Made by a program: the position numbers and the translations under genes. A DNA stretch of 64,000 nucleotides from an uncultured Chlorobiaceae bacterium (lineage in GTDB: Bacteria; Bacteroidota; Chlorobiia; Chlorobiales; Chlorobiaceae), in contig CAIJVD010000026.1 of assembly GCA_903824045.1 (NCBI GenBank), positions 1 through 64,000 on the forward strand. The letters run 5' to 3'. This document shows positions 47,535 through 56,686 of the stretch, piece after piece; the stretch's first letter is position 1; the number at the start of each line of letters is the position of its first letter. Below the pieces are notes generated by a model. The model made no database searches, was not told the DNA's origin, and saw nothing but the letters and a program-made list of their open reading frames with translations.

Positions 47535-48722
47535 ATGCGTAATATCATTTTTACCGGAAAGGGTGGGGTAGGAAAAACCTCAGTCGCTGCCGCAACCGCG
47601 CTTAGAGCTGCCGACATGGGTTACAAAACCCTTATTATGTCAACTGATCCGGCACACAGTCTTGGCGACTCTCTTGATGTTCAGCTTGGACCATCTCCCA
47701 TTAAAGTTGCTGAAAACCTTTGGGGCCAGGAGGTCAGTGTTTTCGGTGACCTCAATCTTAACTGGGATGTAGTCAGAGAGCACTTTGCATCACTCATGGA
47801 GGCCCGTGGTATTGAGGGTGTTTATGCTGAAGAGATGGGCGTGCTTCCCGGAATGGAAGAGCTTTTCTCGCTCTCCTATATCAAGAGATACAATGAAGAG
47901 CAGCAGGATTTCGATCTTCTTGTTGTCGACTGCGCACCGACCGGTGAAACGCTTCGTCTTCTTTCGCTTCCTGAAACATTCGGCTGGTTTATCAAGCTGA
48001 TCCGCAATGTCGAGAAGTTCATGGTCAAGCCTGTTATCAGGCCACTCTCCAAAAAAATCAAAAAAATAGATGACTTTGTAGCACCTGTAGAGGTTTACGA
48101 CAAGGTCGACAACCTTTTCTCTTCCACAGAAGGCATCATTGATCTGCTTGCCGACGGTTCCAAAACCACCATGCGTCTTGTCATGAACCCGGAAAAGATG
48201 GTTATCAAGGAGTCGATGCGTGCTTTGACCTACCTCAACCTTTACGGTATCACTGTCGATCGCATCACGATCAACCGCGTTATGCCCGACCAGAGCCCGG
48301 ACCCCTACTTCCAGAAATGGCGTGGTATTCAGCAGAAATATATTGAGCAGATTCAGGCGGCTTTTGCGCCGATTCCAATTGTGGAAGTTCCGCTTTTCGA
48401 CGATGAAGTTGTTGGACTGGCTATGCTGCGCAGGGTTGGCGAGAAGGTTTACGGCGACAGCAACCCCCTCGACATCTGCTTCAAGGAGAACCCGATCGAC
48501 ATCAAGAAGGTTTCTGACGGTCACTACAAGGTTCGCGTCCGTCTTCCCTTTATGGAGAACATGGGTCTTGAGCCGAAAATCCTCAAGCTTGGCGATGATC
48601 TTACCATCCGTATCGGTGACTATCAGAAAGTTGTTGCCCTGCCTATCTTCCTTGCAGGTATGGAGTCTACCGGTGCATCCTATGAAGACAAATGGCTGAG
48701 CATCGATTTCGCAAAAGCCTGA
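47535..48722 (+). CDS. ArsA/Get3-family ATPase with C-terminal HSP20-like domain
   Basis: A 395-residue protein with one ArsA ATPase half: deviant Walker [29 protein letters not shown] switch I, and [16 protein letters not shown] (switch II region). Residues ~325-395 ([19 protein letters not shown], then [15 protein letters not shown]) match the ArsA HSP20-like C-terminal domain. There is no second ATPase half as in true arsenite-pump ArsA and no arsB gene nearby. Green sulfur bacteria carry several such proteins, and their function is not established; a targeting or membrane-protein insertion role (Get3-like) is an alternative to arsenic resistance. Confidence 0.85.
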   Translation: MRNIIFTGKGGVGKTSVAAATALRAADMGYKTLIMSTDPAHSLGDSLDVQLGPSPIKVAENLWGQEVSVFGDLNLNWDVVREHFASLMEARGIEGVYAEEMGVLPGMEELFSLSYIKRYNEEQQDFDLLVVDCAPTGETLRLLSLPETFGWFIKLIRNVEKFMVKPVIRPLSKKIKKIDDFVAPVEVYDKVDNLFSSTEGIIDLLADGSKTTMRLVMNPEKMVIKESMRALTYLNLYGITVDRITINRVMPDQSPDPYFQKWRGIQQKYIEQIQAAFAPIPIVEVPLFDDEVVGLAMLRRVGEKVYGDSNPLDICFKENPIDIKKVSDGHYKVRVRLPFMENMGLEPKILKLGDDLTIRIGDYQKVVALPIFLAGMESTGASYEDKWLSIDFAKA

Positions 48723-48742
48723 TCTTTGTTAAGAGCTACAAT

Positions 48743-48771
48743 AAAAACCTGCCTCTCCGGCAGGTTTTTTA
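48743..48771. terminator. Bidirectional terminator between ArsA-like gene and serA
   Basis: Stem AAACCTGCC/GGCAGGTTT around TCTCC, with A and T runs on either side, between two convergent genes. Confidence 0.85.
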
Positions 48772-48796
48772 TTGTCTAAAATCAGGGTGCGAAGCT

Positions 48797-50377
48797 CTAC
48801 AGCGATACGAGGCAGGCGCTTGATACTCCATTGACGGTTCTGATCTCTCCAAGAAGTTCAGGTGTGACATCTCCGTCGACGACGATAGCTGTCATGGCCT
48901 CCTTCTTTTCCTCATCCCTTGACAGTGCGATGTAGGCGACGTTCAGGTTGTGCTGGAGCAAAAGCTGGGTAACATTGGCAATCACGCCAGGCTTGTCGAT
49001 GTTGTTGTAGATGATAATGTTTCCCTCTGGCTTGAATTCAACAAGGAACCTGTCGATCATAACGATGCGGACCTCCTTGTCGCCAAAGACCGTTCCGCCT
49101 ATCATCCGCTTGGTGCTCCCGTTTTCAAGCTCAACACGAATCAGGTTGGTGTAGTCAGGGTTTTCCTTCTCGAACTTCTGCTCAAGGCTTATGCCGCAAT
49201 CCTTGGCCATCGTGAAAGCATTGATGTAGTTTGTCTCTTTCGAGAGGCGAACATCAAGAAAACCTTTAAGCGCGGCCGCGGTTATTACTTCATTGAACTT
49301 CTGGAGGAACTCGCCGGAGGTTCTGACAGTCATCTTTTTGGCTTCCTGCGCTGCAAGCTGGGCAAGGGTGGCTCCGAGCTTTTCGGCAAGCGTGAGGTAT
49401 GCCCGGACTCCAGGTGCCTGGGCAAGCTCTACGGCCGAAGCGTTTACTGCGCCCTCAAGGCGGCCATTCTGTTTCCATGCGACAATCTGTTCTGCAATCT
49501 GTACCGCAACTTTCTCCTGGGCCTCATTGGTAGAGGCCGCAATATGAGGCGTGGCAATAACTCGGTCGAGCTTCAGGAGCGGGTTTTCAGGGCTGACCGG
49601 TTCGGTTTCGAAGACATCGAGTGCTGCACAGGCCACTTTGCCCGACTCTATGGCCTCGGCAAGATCGGCCTCATTGATGATGCCTCCTCTGGCGCAATTG
49701 ACGATGATGACTCCCTTTTTCATCAGCTCGAAGGTATCGCGCGAAAGAAGATTGCGTGTTGATTCGTTCAGCGATGAGTGGATGGTGATAAAGTCTGCGC
49801 GAATGAAGTTTTCGTGGAGGGGAAGAAGCTCTATCTGCAGGTGGGCAGCATATTCATCGGGAATCATAGGGTCGTAGGCGATGGTTTTCATGCCGAATGC
49901 CTGCATCCTTTTGGCTACCTCGCGGCCGATCTTGCCGAGTCCTATGATGGAGAGTGTTTTTCCTTCAAGCTCAACGCCTGTGAATTTTTTCTTGTTCCAG
50001 TTGCCCTGCTTGAGGTCGGCGGTAGCCTGGGGAATGAGGCGTGCTGCAGAGAGCATCATCGCACAGGCGTGTTCAGCCGCGGAAATGGTGTTGCCTCCAG
50101 GGGTGTTCATGACAATGATTCCGTTGCGGGTCGCAGCCTCAATGTCGATATTGTCGACTCCCGCTCCGGCCCGCCCTATCAGCTTGAGATTCGGGGCATA
50201 TTCGAGAATCTCAGCGGTGACCTTAGTGGCGCTTCTGACGATCAGCTTGTCAAAGCCCCCGATGATCTCCTTGAGCTCCTCTTTGGTAATTTTCGGTTTC
50301 TCGGTAACTTCGAACCCGTTTTGAGCGAGGATTTGACCGCATTGAAAGTCAACGCCGTCAGTGATCAGTACTTTCAT
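48797..50377 (-). CDS. serA: D-3-phosphoglycerate dehydrogenase
   Basis: A 526-residue long-form enzyme. It has the NAD-binding GLGKIGREVAKRMQAFGMK, the catalytic RGGIINEADLAEAIESG and the HIAASTNEAQEKVA histidine motif, an intervening ASB domain (~320-450), and a C-terminal ACT domain (NIDKPGVIANVTQLL). It commits 3-phosphoglycerate to serine synthesis; the ACT domain usually gives serine feedback. It is divergent from the DAHP synthase gene. Confidence 0.97.
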   Translation of the reverse strand: MKVLITDGVDFQCGQILAQNGFEVTEKPKITKEELKEIIGGFDKLIVRSATKVTAEILEYAPNLKLIGRAGAGVDNIDIEAATRNGIIVMNTPGGNTISAAEHACAMMLSAARLIPQATADLKQGNWNKKKFTGVELEGKTLSIIGLGKIGREVAKRMQAFGMKTIAYDPMIPDEYAAHLQIELLPLHENFIRADFITIHSSLNESTRNLLSRDTFELMKKGVIIVNCARGGIINEADLAEAIESGKVACAALDVFETEPVSPENPLLKLDRVIATPHIAASTNEAQEKVAVQIAEQIVAWKQNGRLEGAVNASAVELAQAPGVRAYLTLAEKLGATLAQLAAQEAKKMTVRTSGEFLQKFNEVITAAALKGFLDVRLSKETNYINAFTMAKDCGISLEQKFEKENPDYTNLIRVELENGSTKRMIGGTVFGDKEVRIVMIDRFLVEFKPEGNIIIYNNIDKPGVIANVTQLLLQHNLNVAYIALSRDEEKKEAMTAIVVDGDVTPELLGEIRTVNGVSSACLVSL

Positions 50378-50648
50378 GTTCTTTCAGGATTAGGATTGCC
50401 CAGGCGACTTGCCGTCTCTCTGGGGCGATTATCGTTCTCTGCTTCTTGACTGGTATAATATATTTTTTTAAAGCCATTAGATTGAAGAAAATCGTGCCGC
50501 TCTATCGAGCATCTATCGTATTACATACCAAGGGATGCCGGTGTGCGTCCCGCTACTGAATTAATAAGTCCGGAACCGATTATATATTGCGGTTTTTTTT
50601 ATCTTGCAGGCATTGAATTTCATTGATGTTATTATTGTTGTCAAGCTG

Positions 50649-51701
50649 ATGGAACAGTTACATGATCTGAGGGTTTCACGAATTATCCGTCTCTCTTCAC
50701 CCAAGGCGCTCAAGGAGAGTCTTCCGGTAGATGAGCGTATTGCTGAAACGGTTATTGCAGGACGGCGTGAGGTTGAAAATATATTGACGGGCAAGGATTC
50801 CAGAATGCTGGTGATCGTTGGGCCCTGTTCGATTCATGACCAGAAGTCTGCGCTTGAGTATGCCGCCAAGCTCTCTGTTTTACGCAATGAGCTGCGTCAG
50901 GATCTCTGCATCATGATGCGGGTCTACTTCGAAAAACCCCGCACAACAGTCGGATGGAAGGGGTTCATCAATGATCCTCATCTTGATGATACCTATGATA
51001 TTGAGCACGGGCTTTTCCATGCCCGCAAGCTCCTCATCGACATCAATGAGCTTGGCCTCCCGGCGGCAACCGAGTTTCTCGATCCCATTACCCCGCAGTA
51101 TCTGGCTGATGTTGTCAGCTGGGCTGCAATAGGTGCCCGGACCATCGAGTCTCAAACCCACCGCCAGATGGCCAGCGGACTCTCAATGCCTGTTGGCTTC
51201 AAGAACTCTACGGACGGACGACTCAATGTAGCTGTCGATGCTATCCGTTCTGCCATGCACCCCCACAGCTTCCTCGGTATCGACCAGGAGGGGCGCAGCA
51301 GTGTCATCACCACCAAAGGCAATCCGTTCGGTCATCTCGTGCTTAGAGGTGGCGAGAAGCCCAATTACGACGCCAAAAGCATCGCTCTTGCCGAATCATG
51401 GATTGAGAAAGCCGGACTTGAACAGTCACTGCTTGTCGATTGCAGTCATGCGAACTCAGGCAAAAAGCACCAGCAGCAGCTGAAAGTATGGGAGGATATC
51501 CTCTCGCAGAAGGAAGCGGGCAATAAAAGCATTGCAGGTGTCATGATTGAGAGCAATATCTGTGAAGGCAATCAGCCCTTCCCCGAAGATCCGGAGAAGC
51601 TGCGCTATGGTGTCTCCATTACCGATGAGTGTTTGTCGTGGGGTGAGACCGAGCGCATGCTTCGTGAAGGTGCGGCTAAAATCCACAAGCTTATCAGCTG
51701 A
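50649..51701 (+). CDS. aroG: 3-deoxy-7-phosphoheptulonate synthase (DAHP synthase, class I)
   Basis: A 350-residue enzyme, the same length as E. coli AroG. It carries [16 protein letters not shown] (PEP and metal site), [46 protein letters not shown] and [14 protein letters not shown]. It makes the first committed intermediate of aromatic amino acid synthesis. The ATG at 50649 (MEQLHDLRV) is preferred over the TTG at 50604, since family similarity begins there; no strong ribosome binding site is visible for either. No fused chorismate mutase domain. Which of the AroF/G/H feedback types it is cannot be told. Confidence 0.94.
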   Translation: MEQLHDLRVSRIIRLSSPKALKESLPVDERIAETVIAGRREVENILTGKDSRMLVIVGPCSIHDQKSALEYAAKLSVLRNELRQDLCIMMRVYFEKPRTTVGWKGFINDPHLDDTYDIEHGLFHARKLLIDINELGLPAATEFLDPITPQYLADVVSWAAIGARTIESQTHRQMASGLSMPVGFKNSTDGRLNVAVDAIRSAMHPHSFLGIDQEGRSSVITTKGNPFGHLVLRGGEKPNYDAKSIALAESWIEKAGLEQSLLVDCSHANSGKKHQQQLKVWEDILSQKEAGNKSIAGVMIESNICEGNQPFPEDPEKLRYGVSITDECLSWGETERMLREGAAKIHKLIS

Positions 51702-51766
51702 TAGCGTCTTTAACGGCGTTGCCCTTATCCCCATCACCATTATTTCGTTACTGGCAGGGGTTATTC

Positions 51767-51772
51767 TATAAT
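51767..51772 (+). promoter_or_regulatory. Candidate -10 box upstream of GNAT-like gene
   Basis: A perfect TATAAT lies 51 bases upstream of the ATG at 51824. The region 17 bases upstream of it (TTCGTT) is a poor -35 match, so support is weak. Confidence 0.3.
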
Positions 51773-51823
51773 CCGGGTATGCAAGCAGAATGCACGCATG
51801 CCATAACGTGAGGGAGCATCACC

Positions 51824-52957
51824 ATGGCTATAGAGATCAGGCAGGTAACGAACAAAAAGGAACGAAAGGAGTTTATCCGGTTTGCGTGGAAGATCTACCG
51901 CAATGACCCGGAGCTCAATCGATACTGGGTACCTCCAGTTATCGACGATTACATGAAAACCCTCGACACAGAAGCCTTCCCGCTCTATGAACATGCCTCT
52001 CTCGCCATGTTTACCGCATGGAAGGATGGCCAGATGGCCGGCACCATTGCGGCCATTGAGAATCGTCGGCACAATGAGACGCATGGCGACAAGGTCGGCT
52101 TTTGGGGCTTTTTTGAGTGCATCAACGATCAGCAGGTGGCAGACGCGCTCTTCAAGGCAGCTGCCGACTGGCTGAAGAAGAAAGGGCTTAATGCAATGCG
52201 CGGCCCGATCAGCCCCTCCATGAACGACCAGTGCGGGATGCTCACCCGTGGCTACGACAGCCCGCCAGTCTTTCTCATGCTCTATAACCCGCCTTACTAC
52301 AACGACTTGGTACGCAACTATGGCCACCGTGTCGGACAGGAGCTTCTTGCCTGGTATATCGATCAGAAAATCATTGATATCGCACGTCTTCGCAAGATTG
52401 CCCAGCATGTTATGAAGCGGGAGCAGTTGTCGATCAGGATCATGAACATGAAGGATTTTGATCATGAAATAGAGCGCATCAGGGATATCTACAACAAGGC
52501 CTGGGAGAAGAACTGGGGATTTGTGCCCATGACCGACAAGGAGTTCAATTTTCTTGCAAAAAGCCTTAAGCCCCTTGCCAACCCGAACTACATCTACTTT
52601 GTTGAAGACAAAAACAAGAGAACTGTCGGGTTCTCTCTCTCTCTTCCCGATATCAACCAGGCATTGAAGCATGTAAACGGCAATCCGTTTTCACCGCTTG
52701 GGCTCATCAAATACCTCTGGTACAGCAGAAAGATCTCGATGGTTCGCACGATAACCATGGGCGTACTGCCCGAGTATCGCAGCAAGGGCATCGACAGCAT
52801 TCTCAACACGCATATTGCTGACTATGGTGGAAAGCACGGTGTGTTCGCCAGCGAGATGAGCTGGGTGCTCAAATCAAATGAGGCAATGAGCAAGCTGGCA
52901 AAGGTGATCGGCGGGGTGCCCTACAAAGAGTATGTGATCTACGAAGCAGATATCTGA
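51824..52957 (+). CDS. GNAT-like acyltransferase-superfamily protein
   Basis: A 377-residue soluble protein with two GNAT-like halves. The N-terminal part has RQVTNKKERKEFIRFAWKIY; the C-terminal half has ITMGVLPEYRSKGIDSIL, which fits the acyl-CoA-binding motif A (V-x-P-x-x-R-x-x-G). Motifs RGPISPSMNDQCGM and PPYYNDLVRNYGH are typical of a widespread uncharacterised subgroup. I do not know the acyl donor or acceptor. It has its own terminator and no close partners, so it is probably a single-gene unit. Confidence 0.75.
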   Translation: MAIEIRQVTNKKERKEFIRFAWKIYRNDPELNRYWVPPVIDDYMKTLDTEAFPLYEHASLAMFTAWKDGQMAGTIAAIENRRHNETHGDKVGFWGFFECINDQQVADALFKAAADWLKKKGLNAMRGPISPSMNDQCGMLTRGYDSPPVFLMLYNPPYYNDLVRNYGHRVGQELLAWYIDQKIIDIARLRKIAQHVMKREQLSIRIMNMKDFDHEIERIRDIYNKAWEKNWGFVPMTDKEFNFLAKSLKPLANPNYIYFVEDKNKRTVGFSLSLPDINQALKHVNGNPFSPLGLIKYLWYSRKISMVRTITMGVLPEYRSKGIDSILNTHIADYGGKHGVFASEMSWVLKSNEAMSKLAKVIGGVPYKEYVIYEADI

Positions 52958-52983
52958 GAAGTGCTGAACTGACAAATTCCACT

Positions 52984-53025
52984 AAAAAAAAAGAGGCCGC
53001 TTCAACAACGGCCTCTTTTTTTTAT
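52984..53025. terminator. Bidirectional terminator between GNAT-like and porin genes
   Basis: Inverted repeat AAAAAAAGAGGCCG/CGGCCTCTTTTTTT around CTTCAACAA, serving the plus-strand GNAT-like gene and the convergent porin gene. Confidence 0.9.
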
Positions 53026-53060
53026 TACCTAACGGAAAGAACAACAGACAAACTTTTTTA

Positions 53061-53747
53061 TCAGAACGATGCCATGAAGACAAGGCTCGATTTCTCGGTG
53101 TCGGGGTTGTAGACAAAGGATGCTGTGTAACGATCCTTTGCTACGGAAATACCAGTGTTAACAACTGCGATTTTGCTGGTTGCTGAAAGGTCACCGTAGA
53201 AGTCTTTGTCGCCAACGCCGACGACAGCCTTGGCTGTGTAACCATCCTTGTCGTAGACCTTGTAGCCAGCCTCAGCATACTTTGCGCTTTTTGCTCCGGC
53301 CAATTCACTGCCGGCAACGTTGATGGCAGCCAGAAGGCTGAGGCTATCCTTGGCATAGGCAGCGCTGAGCTCAACGACGTTCGGTCCGTCATTAGAGAAG
53401 TCAAACGTTTTCGATGTTGCACTGTTAACGTAGTAGTTGGTGACGGTAAAGCTGAAATCACCAGCAGGAACTGTTGCATAAAGATCAACTTCCTGACGCC
53501 TTGTCGGGTTGGCACTGGCAGTCTCTGTTGCTGCAGCAGAACCCCATGCACCGATAACAATGCCGCTGTCCTTGAGTGTATAGGATACTGCAGGCTGAAT
53601 GTTCGGTGAGTTGTTGATTTCAGTGCCTCTCCATACGTAGGTGTTGACGAGGTCAACGCCAACCTTGAAATCAGCGGCCTGTGCGGCGGTTGCGGATCCT
53701 GCGGTAAGCGCAAGGGCAAGGGTTAAAAACTTTGCTGTTTTTTTCAT
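53061..53747 (-). CDS. TorF-like putative porin (Gcw_chp-type outer-membrane barrel)
   Basis: A 228-residue secreted beta-rich protein with a clear signal peptide (TLALALTAGSATAAQA, cut before ADFKVG). The first strand motif DLVNTYVWRGTEINNSPNIQ matches the family pattern around x-YVWRG, and it ends in an aromatic residue (VFMASF) typical of outer-membrane barrels. Such proteins are predicted 12-strand porin-like barrels of unknown substrate. It is divergent from the RsbW-like gene, with a 232-base AT-rich gap that contains a perfect 14-bp inverted repeat. Confidence 0.8.
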   Translation of the reverse strand: MKKTAKFLTLALALTAGSATAAQAADFKVGVDLVNTYVWRGTEINNSPNIQPAVSYTLKDSGIVIGAWGSAAATETASANPTRRQEVDLYATVPAGDFSFTVTNYYVNSATSKTFDFSNDGPNVVELSAAYAKDSLSLLAAINVAGSELAGAKSAKYAEAGYKVYDKDGYTAKAVVGVGDKDFYGDLSATSKIAVVNTGISVAKDRYTASFVYNPDTEKSSLVFMASF

Positions 53748-53859
53748 TGATTAACTCCTGTTTCGGTTATTGTTTGGTTGAGTGGTGTCATGCATCACTT
53801 TTTCGATCCGTTAAAAATCCGAAGACCTTTAGCAGATCGTCACTTTCAATGTAAATAAT

Positions 53860-53893
53860 TTATTAATTATTACAAAATAGTAATAATTAATAA
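53860..53893. promoter_or_regulatory. Perfect 14-bp inverted repeat in divergent intergenic region
   Basis: TTATTAATTATTAC at 53860-53873 is the exact reverse complement of bases 53880-53893, separated by AAAATA. No T run follows, and it lies 113 bases upstream of the porin start and 86 before the RsbW-like start. This suits an operator better than a terminator. The binding protein is unknown. Confidence 0.5.
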
Positions 53894-53979
53894 GGCTGTT
53901 CGGCTGTGTCAATTAAATAATTAATGCATACAAATCCTTTGCGCACTCTTGTCATCGACTATGCTTCGTTGTACATTTG

Positions 53980-54414
53980 ATGCAGGGTCTCTCTTCATGC
54001 AATCTTTTTAATATGCATGGATCTGCTGAAATAGTGGTCATGAGTAGCTATGCTGAATACGCAGCGATTCATCGTTTTATTGATGCTTTTTTTTGCGGTG
54101 AACGCTACAGTGCCCGGTTTGGCGAAAGTTTTCAGCTTGCAATCAAGGAGGCTTTTGTCAATGCAGTAAGGCATGGCAACAGGGAGCTTGAAGATTTGAG
54201 CGTTGGGCTCTCACTCTCCTCTTCATCCGGGAGCCTTTTTGCGAGGGTTACGGATTGCGGAAACGGCTTTGACCCCGATGCGATTCCCGATCCTCGCCTT
54301 CACCAGAATCTTTGCGGAAGAGGTCTTTTCATTATCAGAAGTATCGCTGAAATAATCGGACTGGAACGAACCGCCGGGAGCTTCACCATCCGCCTGCGTT
54401 CAACCCCGTTTTAA
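53980..54414 (+). CDS. RsbW-like anti-sigma factor / GHKL serine kinase domain protein
   Basis: A 144-residue single HATPase_c domain. N-box EAFVNAVRHGN (Asn61), G1-like DCGNGFDP (92-99) and G2-like GRGLFIIRSIAE (113-124) are all present, so ATP binding and kinase activity are expected. Proteins of this form phosphorylate STAS-type antagonists and bind sigma factors. A TTG three bases upstream would extend it by one residue; the ATG is used. It lies 53 bases upstream of pgi on the same strand. A STAS-domain gene is at 37570-38178, but no linked sigma factor is in the window. Confidence 0.88.
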   Translation: MQGLSSCNLFNMHGSAEIVVMSSYAEYAAIHRFIDAFFCGERYSARFGESFQLAIKEAFVNAVRHGNRELEDLSVGLSLSSSSGSLFARVTDCGNGFDPDAIPDPRLHQNLCGRGLFIIRSIAEIIGLERTAGSFTIRLRSTPF

Positions 54415-54467
54415 ACACCGCTTTCCTTTTTATGACTACAACTTTAACTAACGAATAAGGATACCAG

Positions 54468-56150
54468 ATGGATTTATCGCGCAGCGCGGCATGGAGTGCT
54501 CTTGTCTCCCACCGCCAGGAGATTGACAAAACAAGCATGAGGGAGCTTTTTCTCCGTGACAGCGAGCGGTTCAGCCGTTTCTCGATCAACTGGGGAGACC
54601 TGACACTTGATTATTCAAAAAACAGGGTTACCTCCGCAACCATGGAGCTGCTGCTTGAGCTTGCACGCAATGCTGGAGTCGAAGAGAGAAGAGACGGGAT
54701 GCTTGAAGGCGAAGCGATCAACTTCACCGAGCGCCGTGCGGTGCTGCACACAGCGCTGCGCCATCCGCCAGGCTCGAAGCTTACGCTTGAGGGTGTTGAT
54801 CTTTCCGCTGAGGTCGCCGATGTTCTCAGCCAGATGAAAGCCTGCTGCGAGCGCGTTATCGGCGGGGCGTGGAAAGGCTACACCGGCAAGGTGATGACCG
54901 ATGTGGTCAATATCGGTATCGGCGGATCTGATTTGGGGCCATATATGGTGACCGAAGCGCTGCGTCCTTTTGCCCATGGAGGACTGCGGGTCCATTTTGT
55001 CTCCAACATTGACGGTACACATATTTGCGAGACCCTGAAAAAACTCAATCCGGAAACGACGCTCTTTATCATAGCCTCCAAAACATTCACAACACAGGAG
55101 ACCCTCACCAATGCTATCTCAGCAAGGGAGTGGTTCCTTCGTCGTGCCGAAGATGAGCTGCACATAGCAAAGCATTTTATTGCGGTATCGACAAACCGCG
55201 CAAAGGTTGTAGAGTTTGGTATCGATGAGGCGAACATGTTCCGCTTCTGGGACTGGGTTGGCGGACGCTACTCCCTCTGGTCTTCGATCGGACTCTCCAT
55301 TGCGCTCTATCTTGGATTTGAGTGTTTTGAGCAACTGCTTGCTGGTGCCCATGCGATGGATGAGCACTTCAGAACCGAGCCTCTTGAGGGGAATATTCCC
55401 GTTCTGCTTGCACTGCTCGGCATCTGGTACAATAACTTTTTCGATGCCCAGTCGCATGCTGTAATTCCTTACGACCAGTATCTGCATCGCTTTCCGGCAT
55501 ATCTCCAGCAGCTTGATATGGAGAGCAACGGCAAACGCGTGGACCGGCTTGGACAAAGTGTCGAATATGCGACCGGTCCTGTGATATGGGGCGAGCCGGG
55601 CACCAACTCACAGCACGCCTTTTTCCAGCTCCTGCATCAGGGCCCCGGATTCATTCCTGCGGATTTCATTGTTCCGCTGAAGAGCAAAAATCCGATAGGG
55701 GAGCATCACGATATTCTTCTGGCCAACTGTTTTGCCCAGACGGAAGCCCTCATGAAAGGCAAGAGTGAGCAGGAGGTCCGTCTTGAACTCGAAGGTGCCG
55801 GATGCAGCGCCGCAGAGATGGAGATGCTCCTCCCGCACAAGGTCTTCCCCGGAAACCGGCCGACCAATACGATTCTCTTCAGCGAGCTCAACCCGTTTAA
55901 CCTTGGCAGCCTCATCGCCATGTATGAACACAAGGTTTTCGTGCAGGGAGTTATCTGGGAGATAAACTCGTTTGACCAGTGGGGAGTCGAGCTTGGCAAG
56001 CAGCTGGCAAAAGCCATATTCCCTGAAATACAGGGAGATGCGGAGGTGACAGGCCATGACTGTTCAACAAATGCACTCATTAACCGCTATCGCGAGGCCC
56101 GCTTGATAAATGCACGCGACTCGGGTTCTCAGCTCTCATTTTTCAGCTGA
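54468..56150 (+). CDS. pgi: Glucose-6-phosphate isomerase
   Basis: A 560-residue enzyme with the isomerase signatures: [62 protein letters not shown] (signature 1) and [22 protein letters not shown] written in two parts, including the active-site FDQWGVE. AAGGA precedes the ATG by about 6 bases. It links hexose phosphate pools to glycogen and the pentose pathway. It follows the RsbW-like gene and ends at a bidirectional terminator. Confidence 0.97.
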   Translation: MDLSRSAAWSALVSHRQEIDKTSMRELFLRDSERFSRFSINWGDLTLDYSKNRVTSATMELLLELARNAGVEERRDGMLEGEAINFTERRAVLHTALRHPPGSKLTLEGVDLSAEVADVLSQMKACCERVIGGAWKGYTGKVMTDVVNIGIGGSDLGPYMVTEALRPFAHGGLRVHFVSNIDGTHICETLKKLNPETTLFIIASKTFTTQETLTNAISAREWFLRRAEDELHIAKHFIAVSTNRAKVVEFGIDEANMFRFWDWVGGRYSLWSSIGLSIALYLGFECFEQLLAGAHAMDEHFRTEPLEGNIPVLLALLGIWYNNFFDAQSHAVIPYDQYLHRFPAYLQQLDMESNGKRVDRLGQSVEYATGPVIWGEPGTNSQHAFFQLLHQGPGFIPADFIVPLKSKNPIGEHHDILLANCFAQTEALMKGKSEQEVRLELEGAGCSAAEMEMLLPHKVFPGNRPTNTILFSELNPFNLGSLIAMYEHKVFVQGVIWEINSFDQWGVELGKQLAKAIFPEIQGDAEVTGHDCSTNALINRYREARLINARDSGSQLSFFS

Positions 56151-56191
56151 CACGCCGCGCTGTTGCGCATTGTAAAAAACAGTATAAACAG

Positions 56192-56224
56192 AAAAGCCGC
56201 CTTGTATAACGGGCGGCTTTTCTG
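56192..56224. terminator. Bidirectional terminator between pgi and glnB
   Basis: Stem AAAAGCCGCC/GGGCGGCTTTT around TTGTATAAC, between two convergent genes. Confidence 0.8.
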
Positions 56225-56250
56225 TTTGTATCTGGAGGGTGTAGAGGAGA

Positions 56251-56598
56251 TCAATCCTTGTTATACATTGAGTCATCTCCACTCTCGCCGGTACGGATAC
56301 GGTAGGACTCGTCAATGCTCCAGACGAAGATCTTTCCGTCGCCAATCTCACCGGTATAGGCTGCTTTCAGGAGGCAATCGACGGCTTTGCGCAGGTTGAT
56401 GTCGCGAACGACGATCGAGAGGGTCAGACGCGAGATGTAGTCGGTATCGGTTGATCCGCGGAATACATCCTTCTTCTTCCTTTCGTTTCCTACGCCATGG
56501 GTCTCGAAGTAGGTGAAGAAGTCAATGTCGATCTCATGCAGGGCCTTTTTTACCTCTTCAAATTTGGAGCGCCGTATAATGGCTTCAATTTTTTTCAT
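56251..56598 (-). CDS. glnK: P-II family nitrogen regulator (GlnB/GlnK-type), no Tyr51
   Basis: A 115-residue P-II protein. It has the family ends KKIEAIIRRSKFEEVKKAL and AYTGEIGDGKIFVWSIDESYRIRTGE. In the T-loop, RG at 47-48 is followed by STDTDYISRL, so the residue lined up with uridylylated Tyr51 is Asp; the nearest Tyr is at 54. It is directly downstream of amtB (88 bases) on the same strand, as in many glnK-amtB pairs but in reverse order, so it is expected to bind and block the ammonium channel. Control by uridylylation is unlikely at the usual site. Confidence 0.9.
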   Translation of the reverse strand: MKKIEAIIRRSKFEEVKKALHEIDIDFFTYFETHGVGNERKKKDVFRGSTDTDYISRLTLSIVVRDINLRKAVDCLLKAAYTGEIGDGKIFVWSIDESYRIRTGESGDDSMYNKD

Positions 56599-56686
56599 AA
56601 TCCAGTCGTTTACGATTTAGAGATTCTCCGGGAGAGTGGATGGCTGATAATGAATCGGTCAGTGCATCCACTCTTCAGAATTTAAG

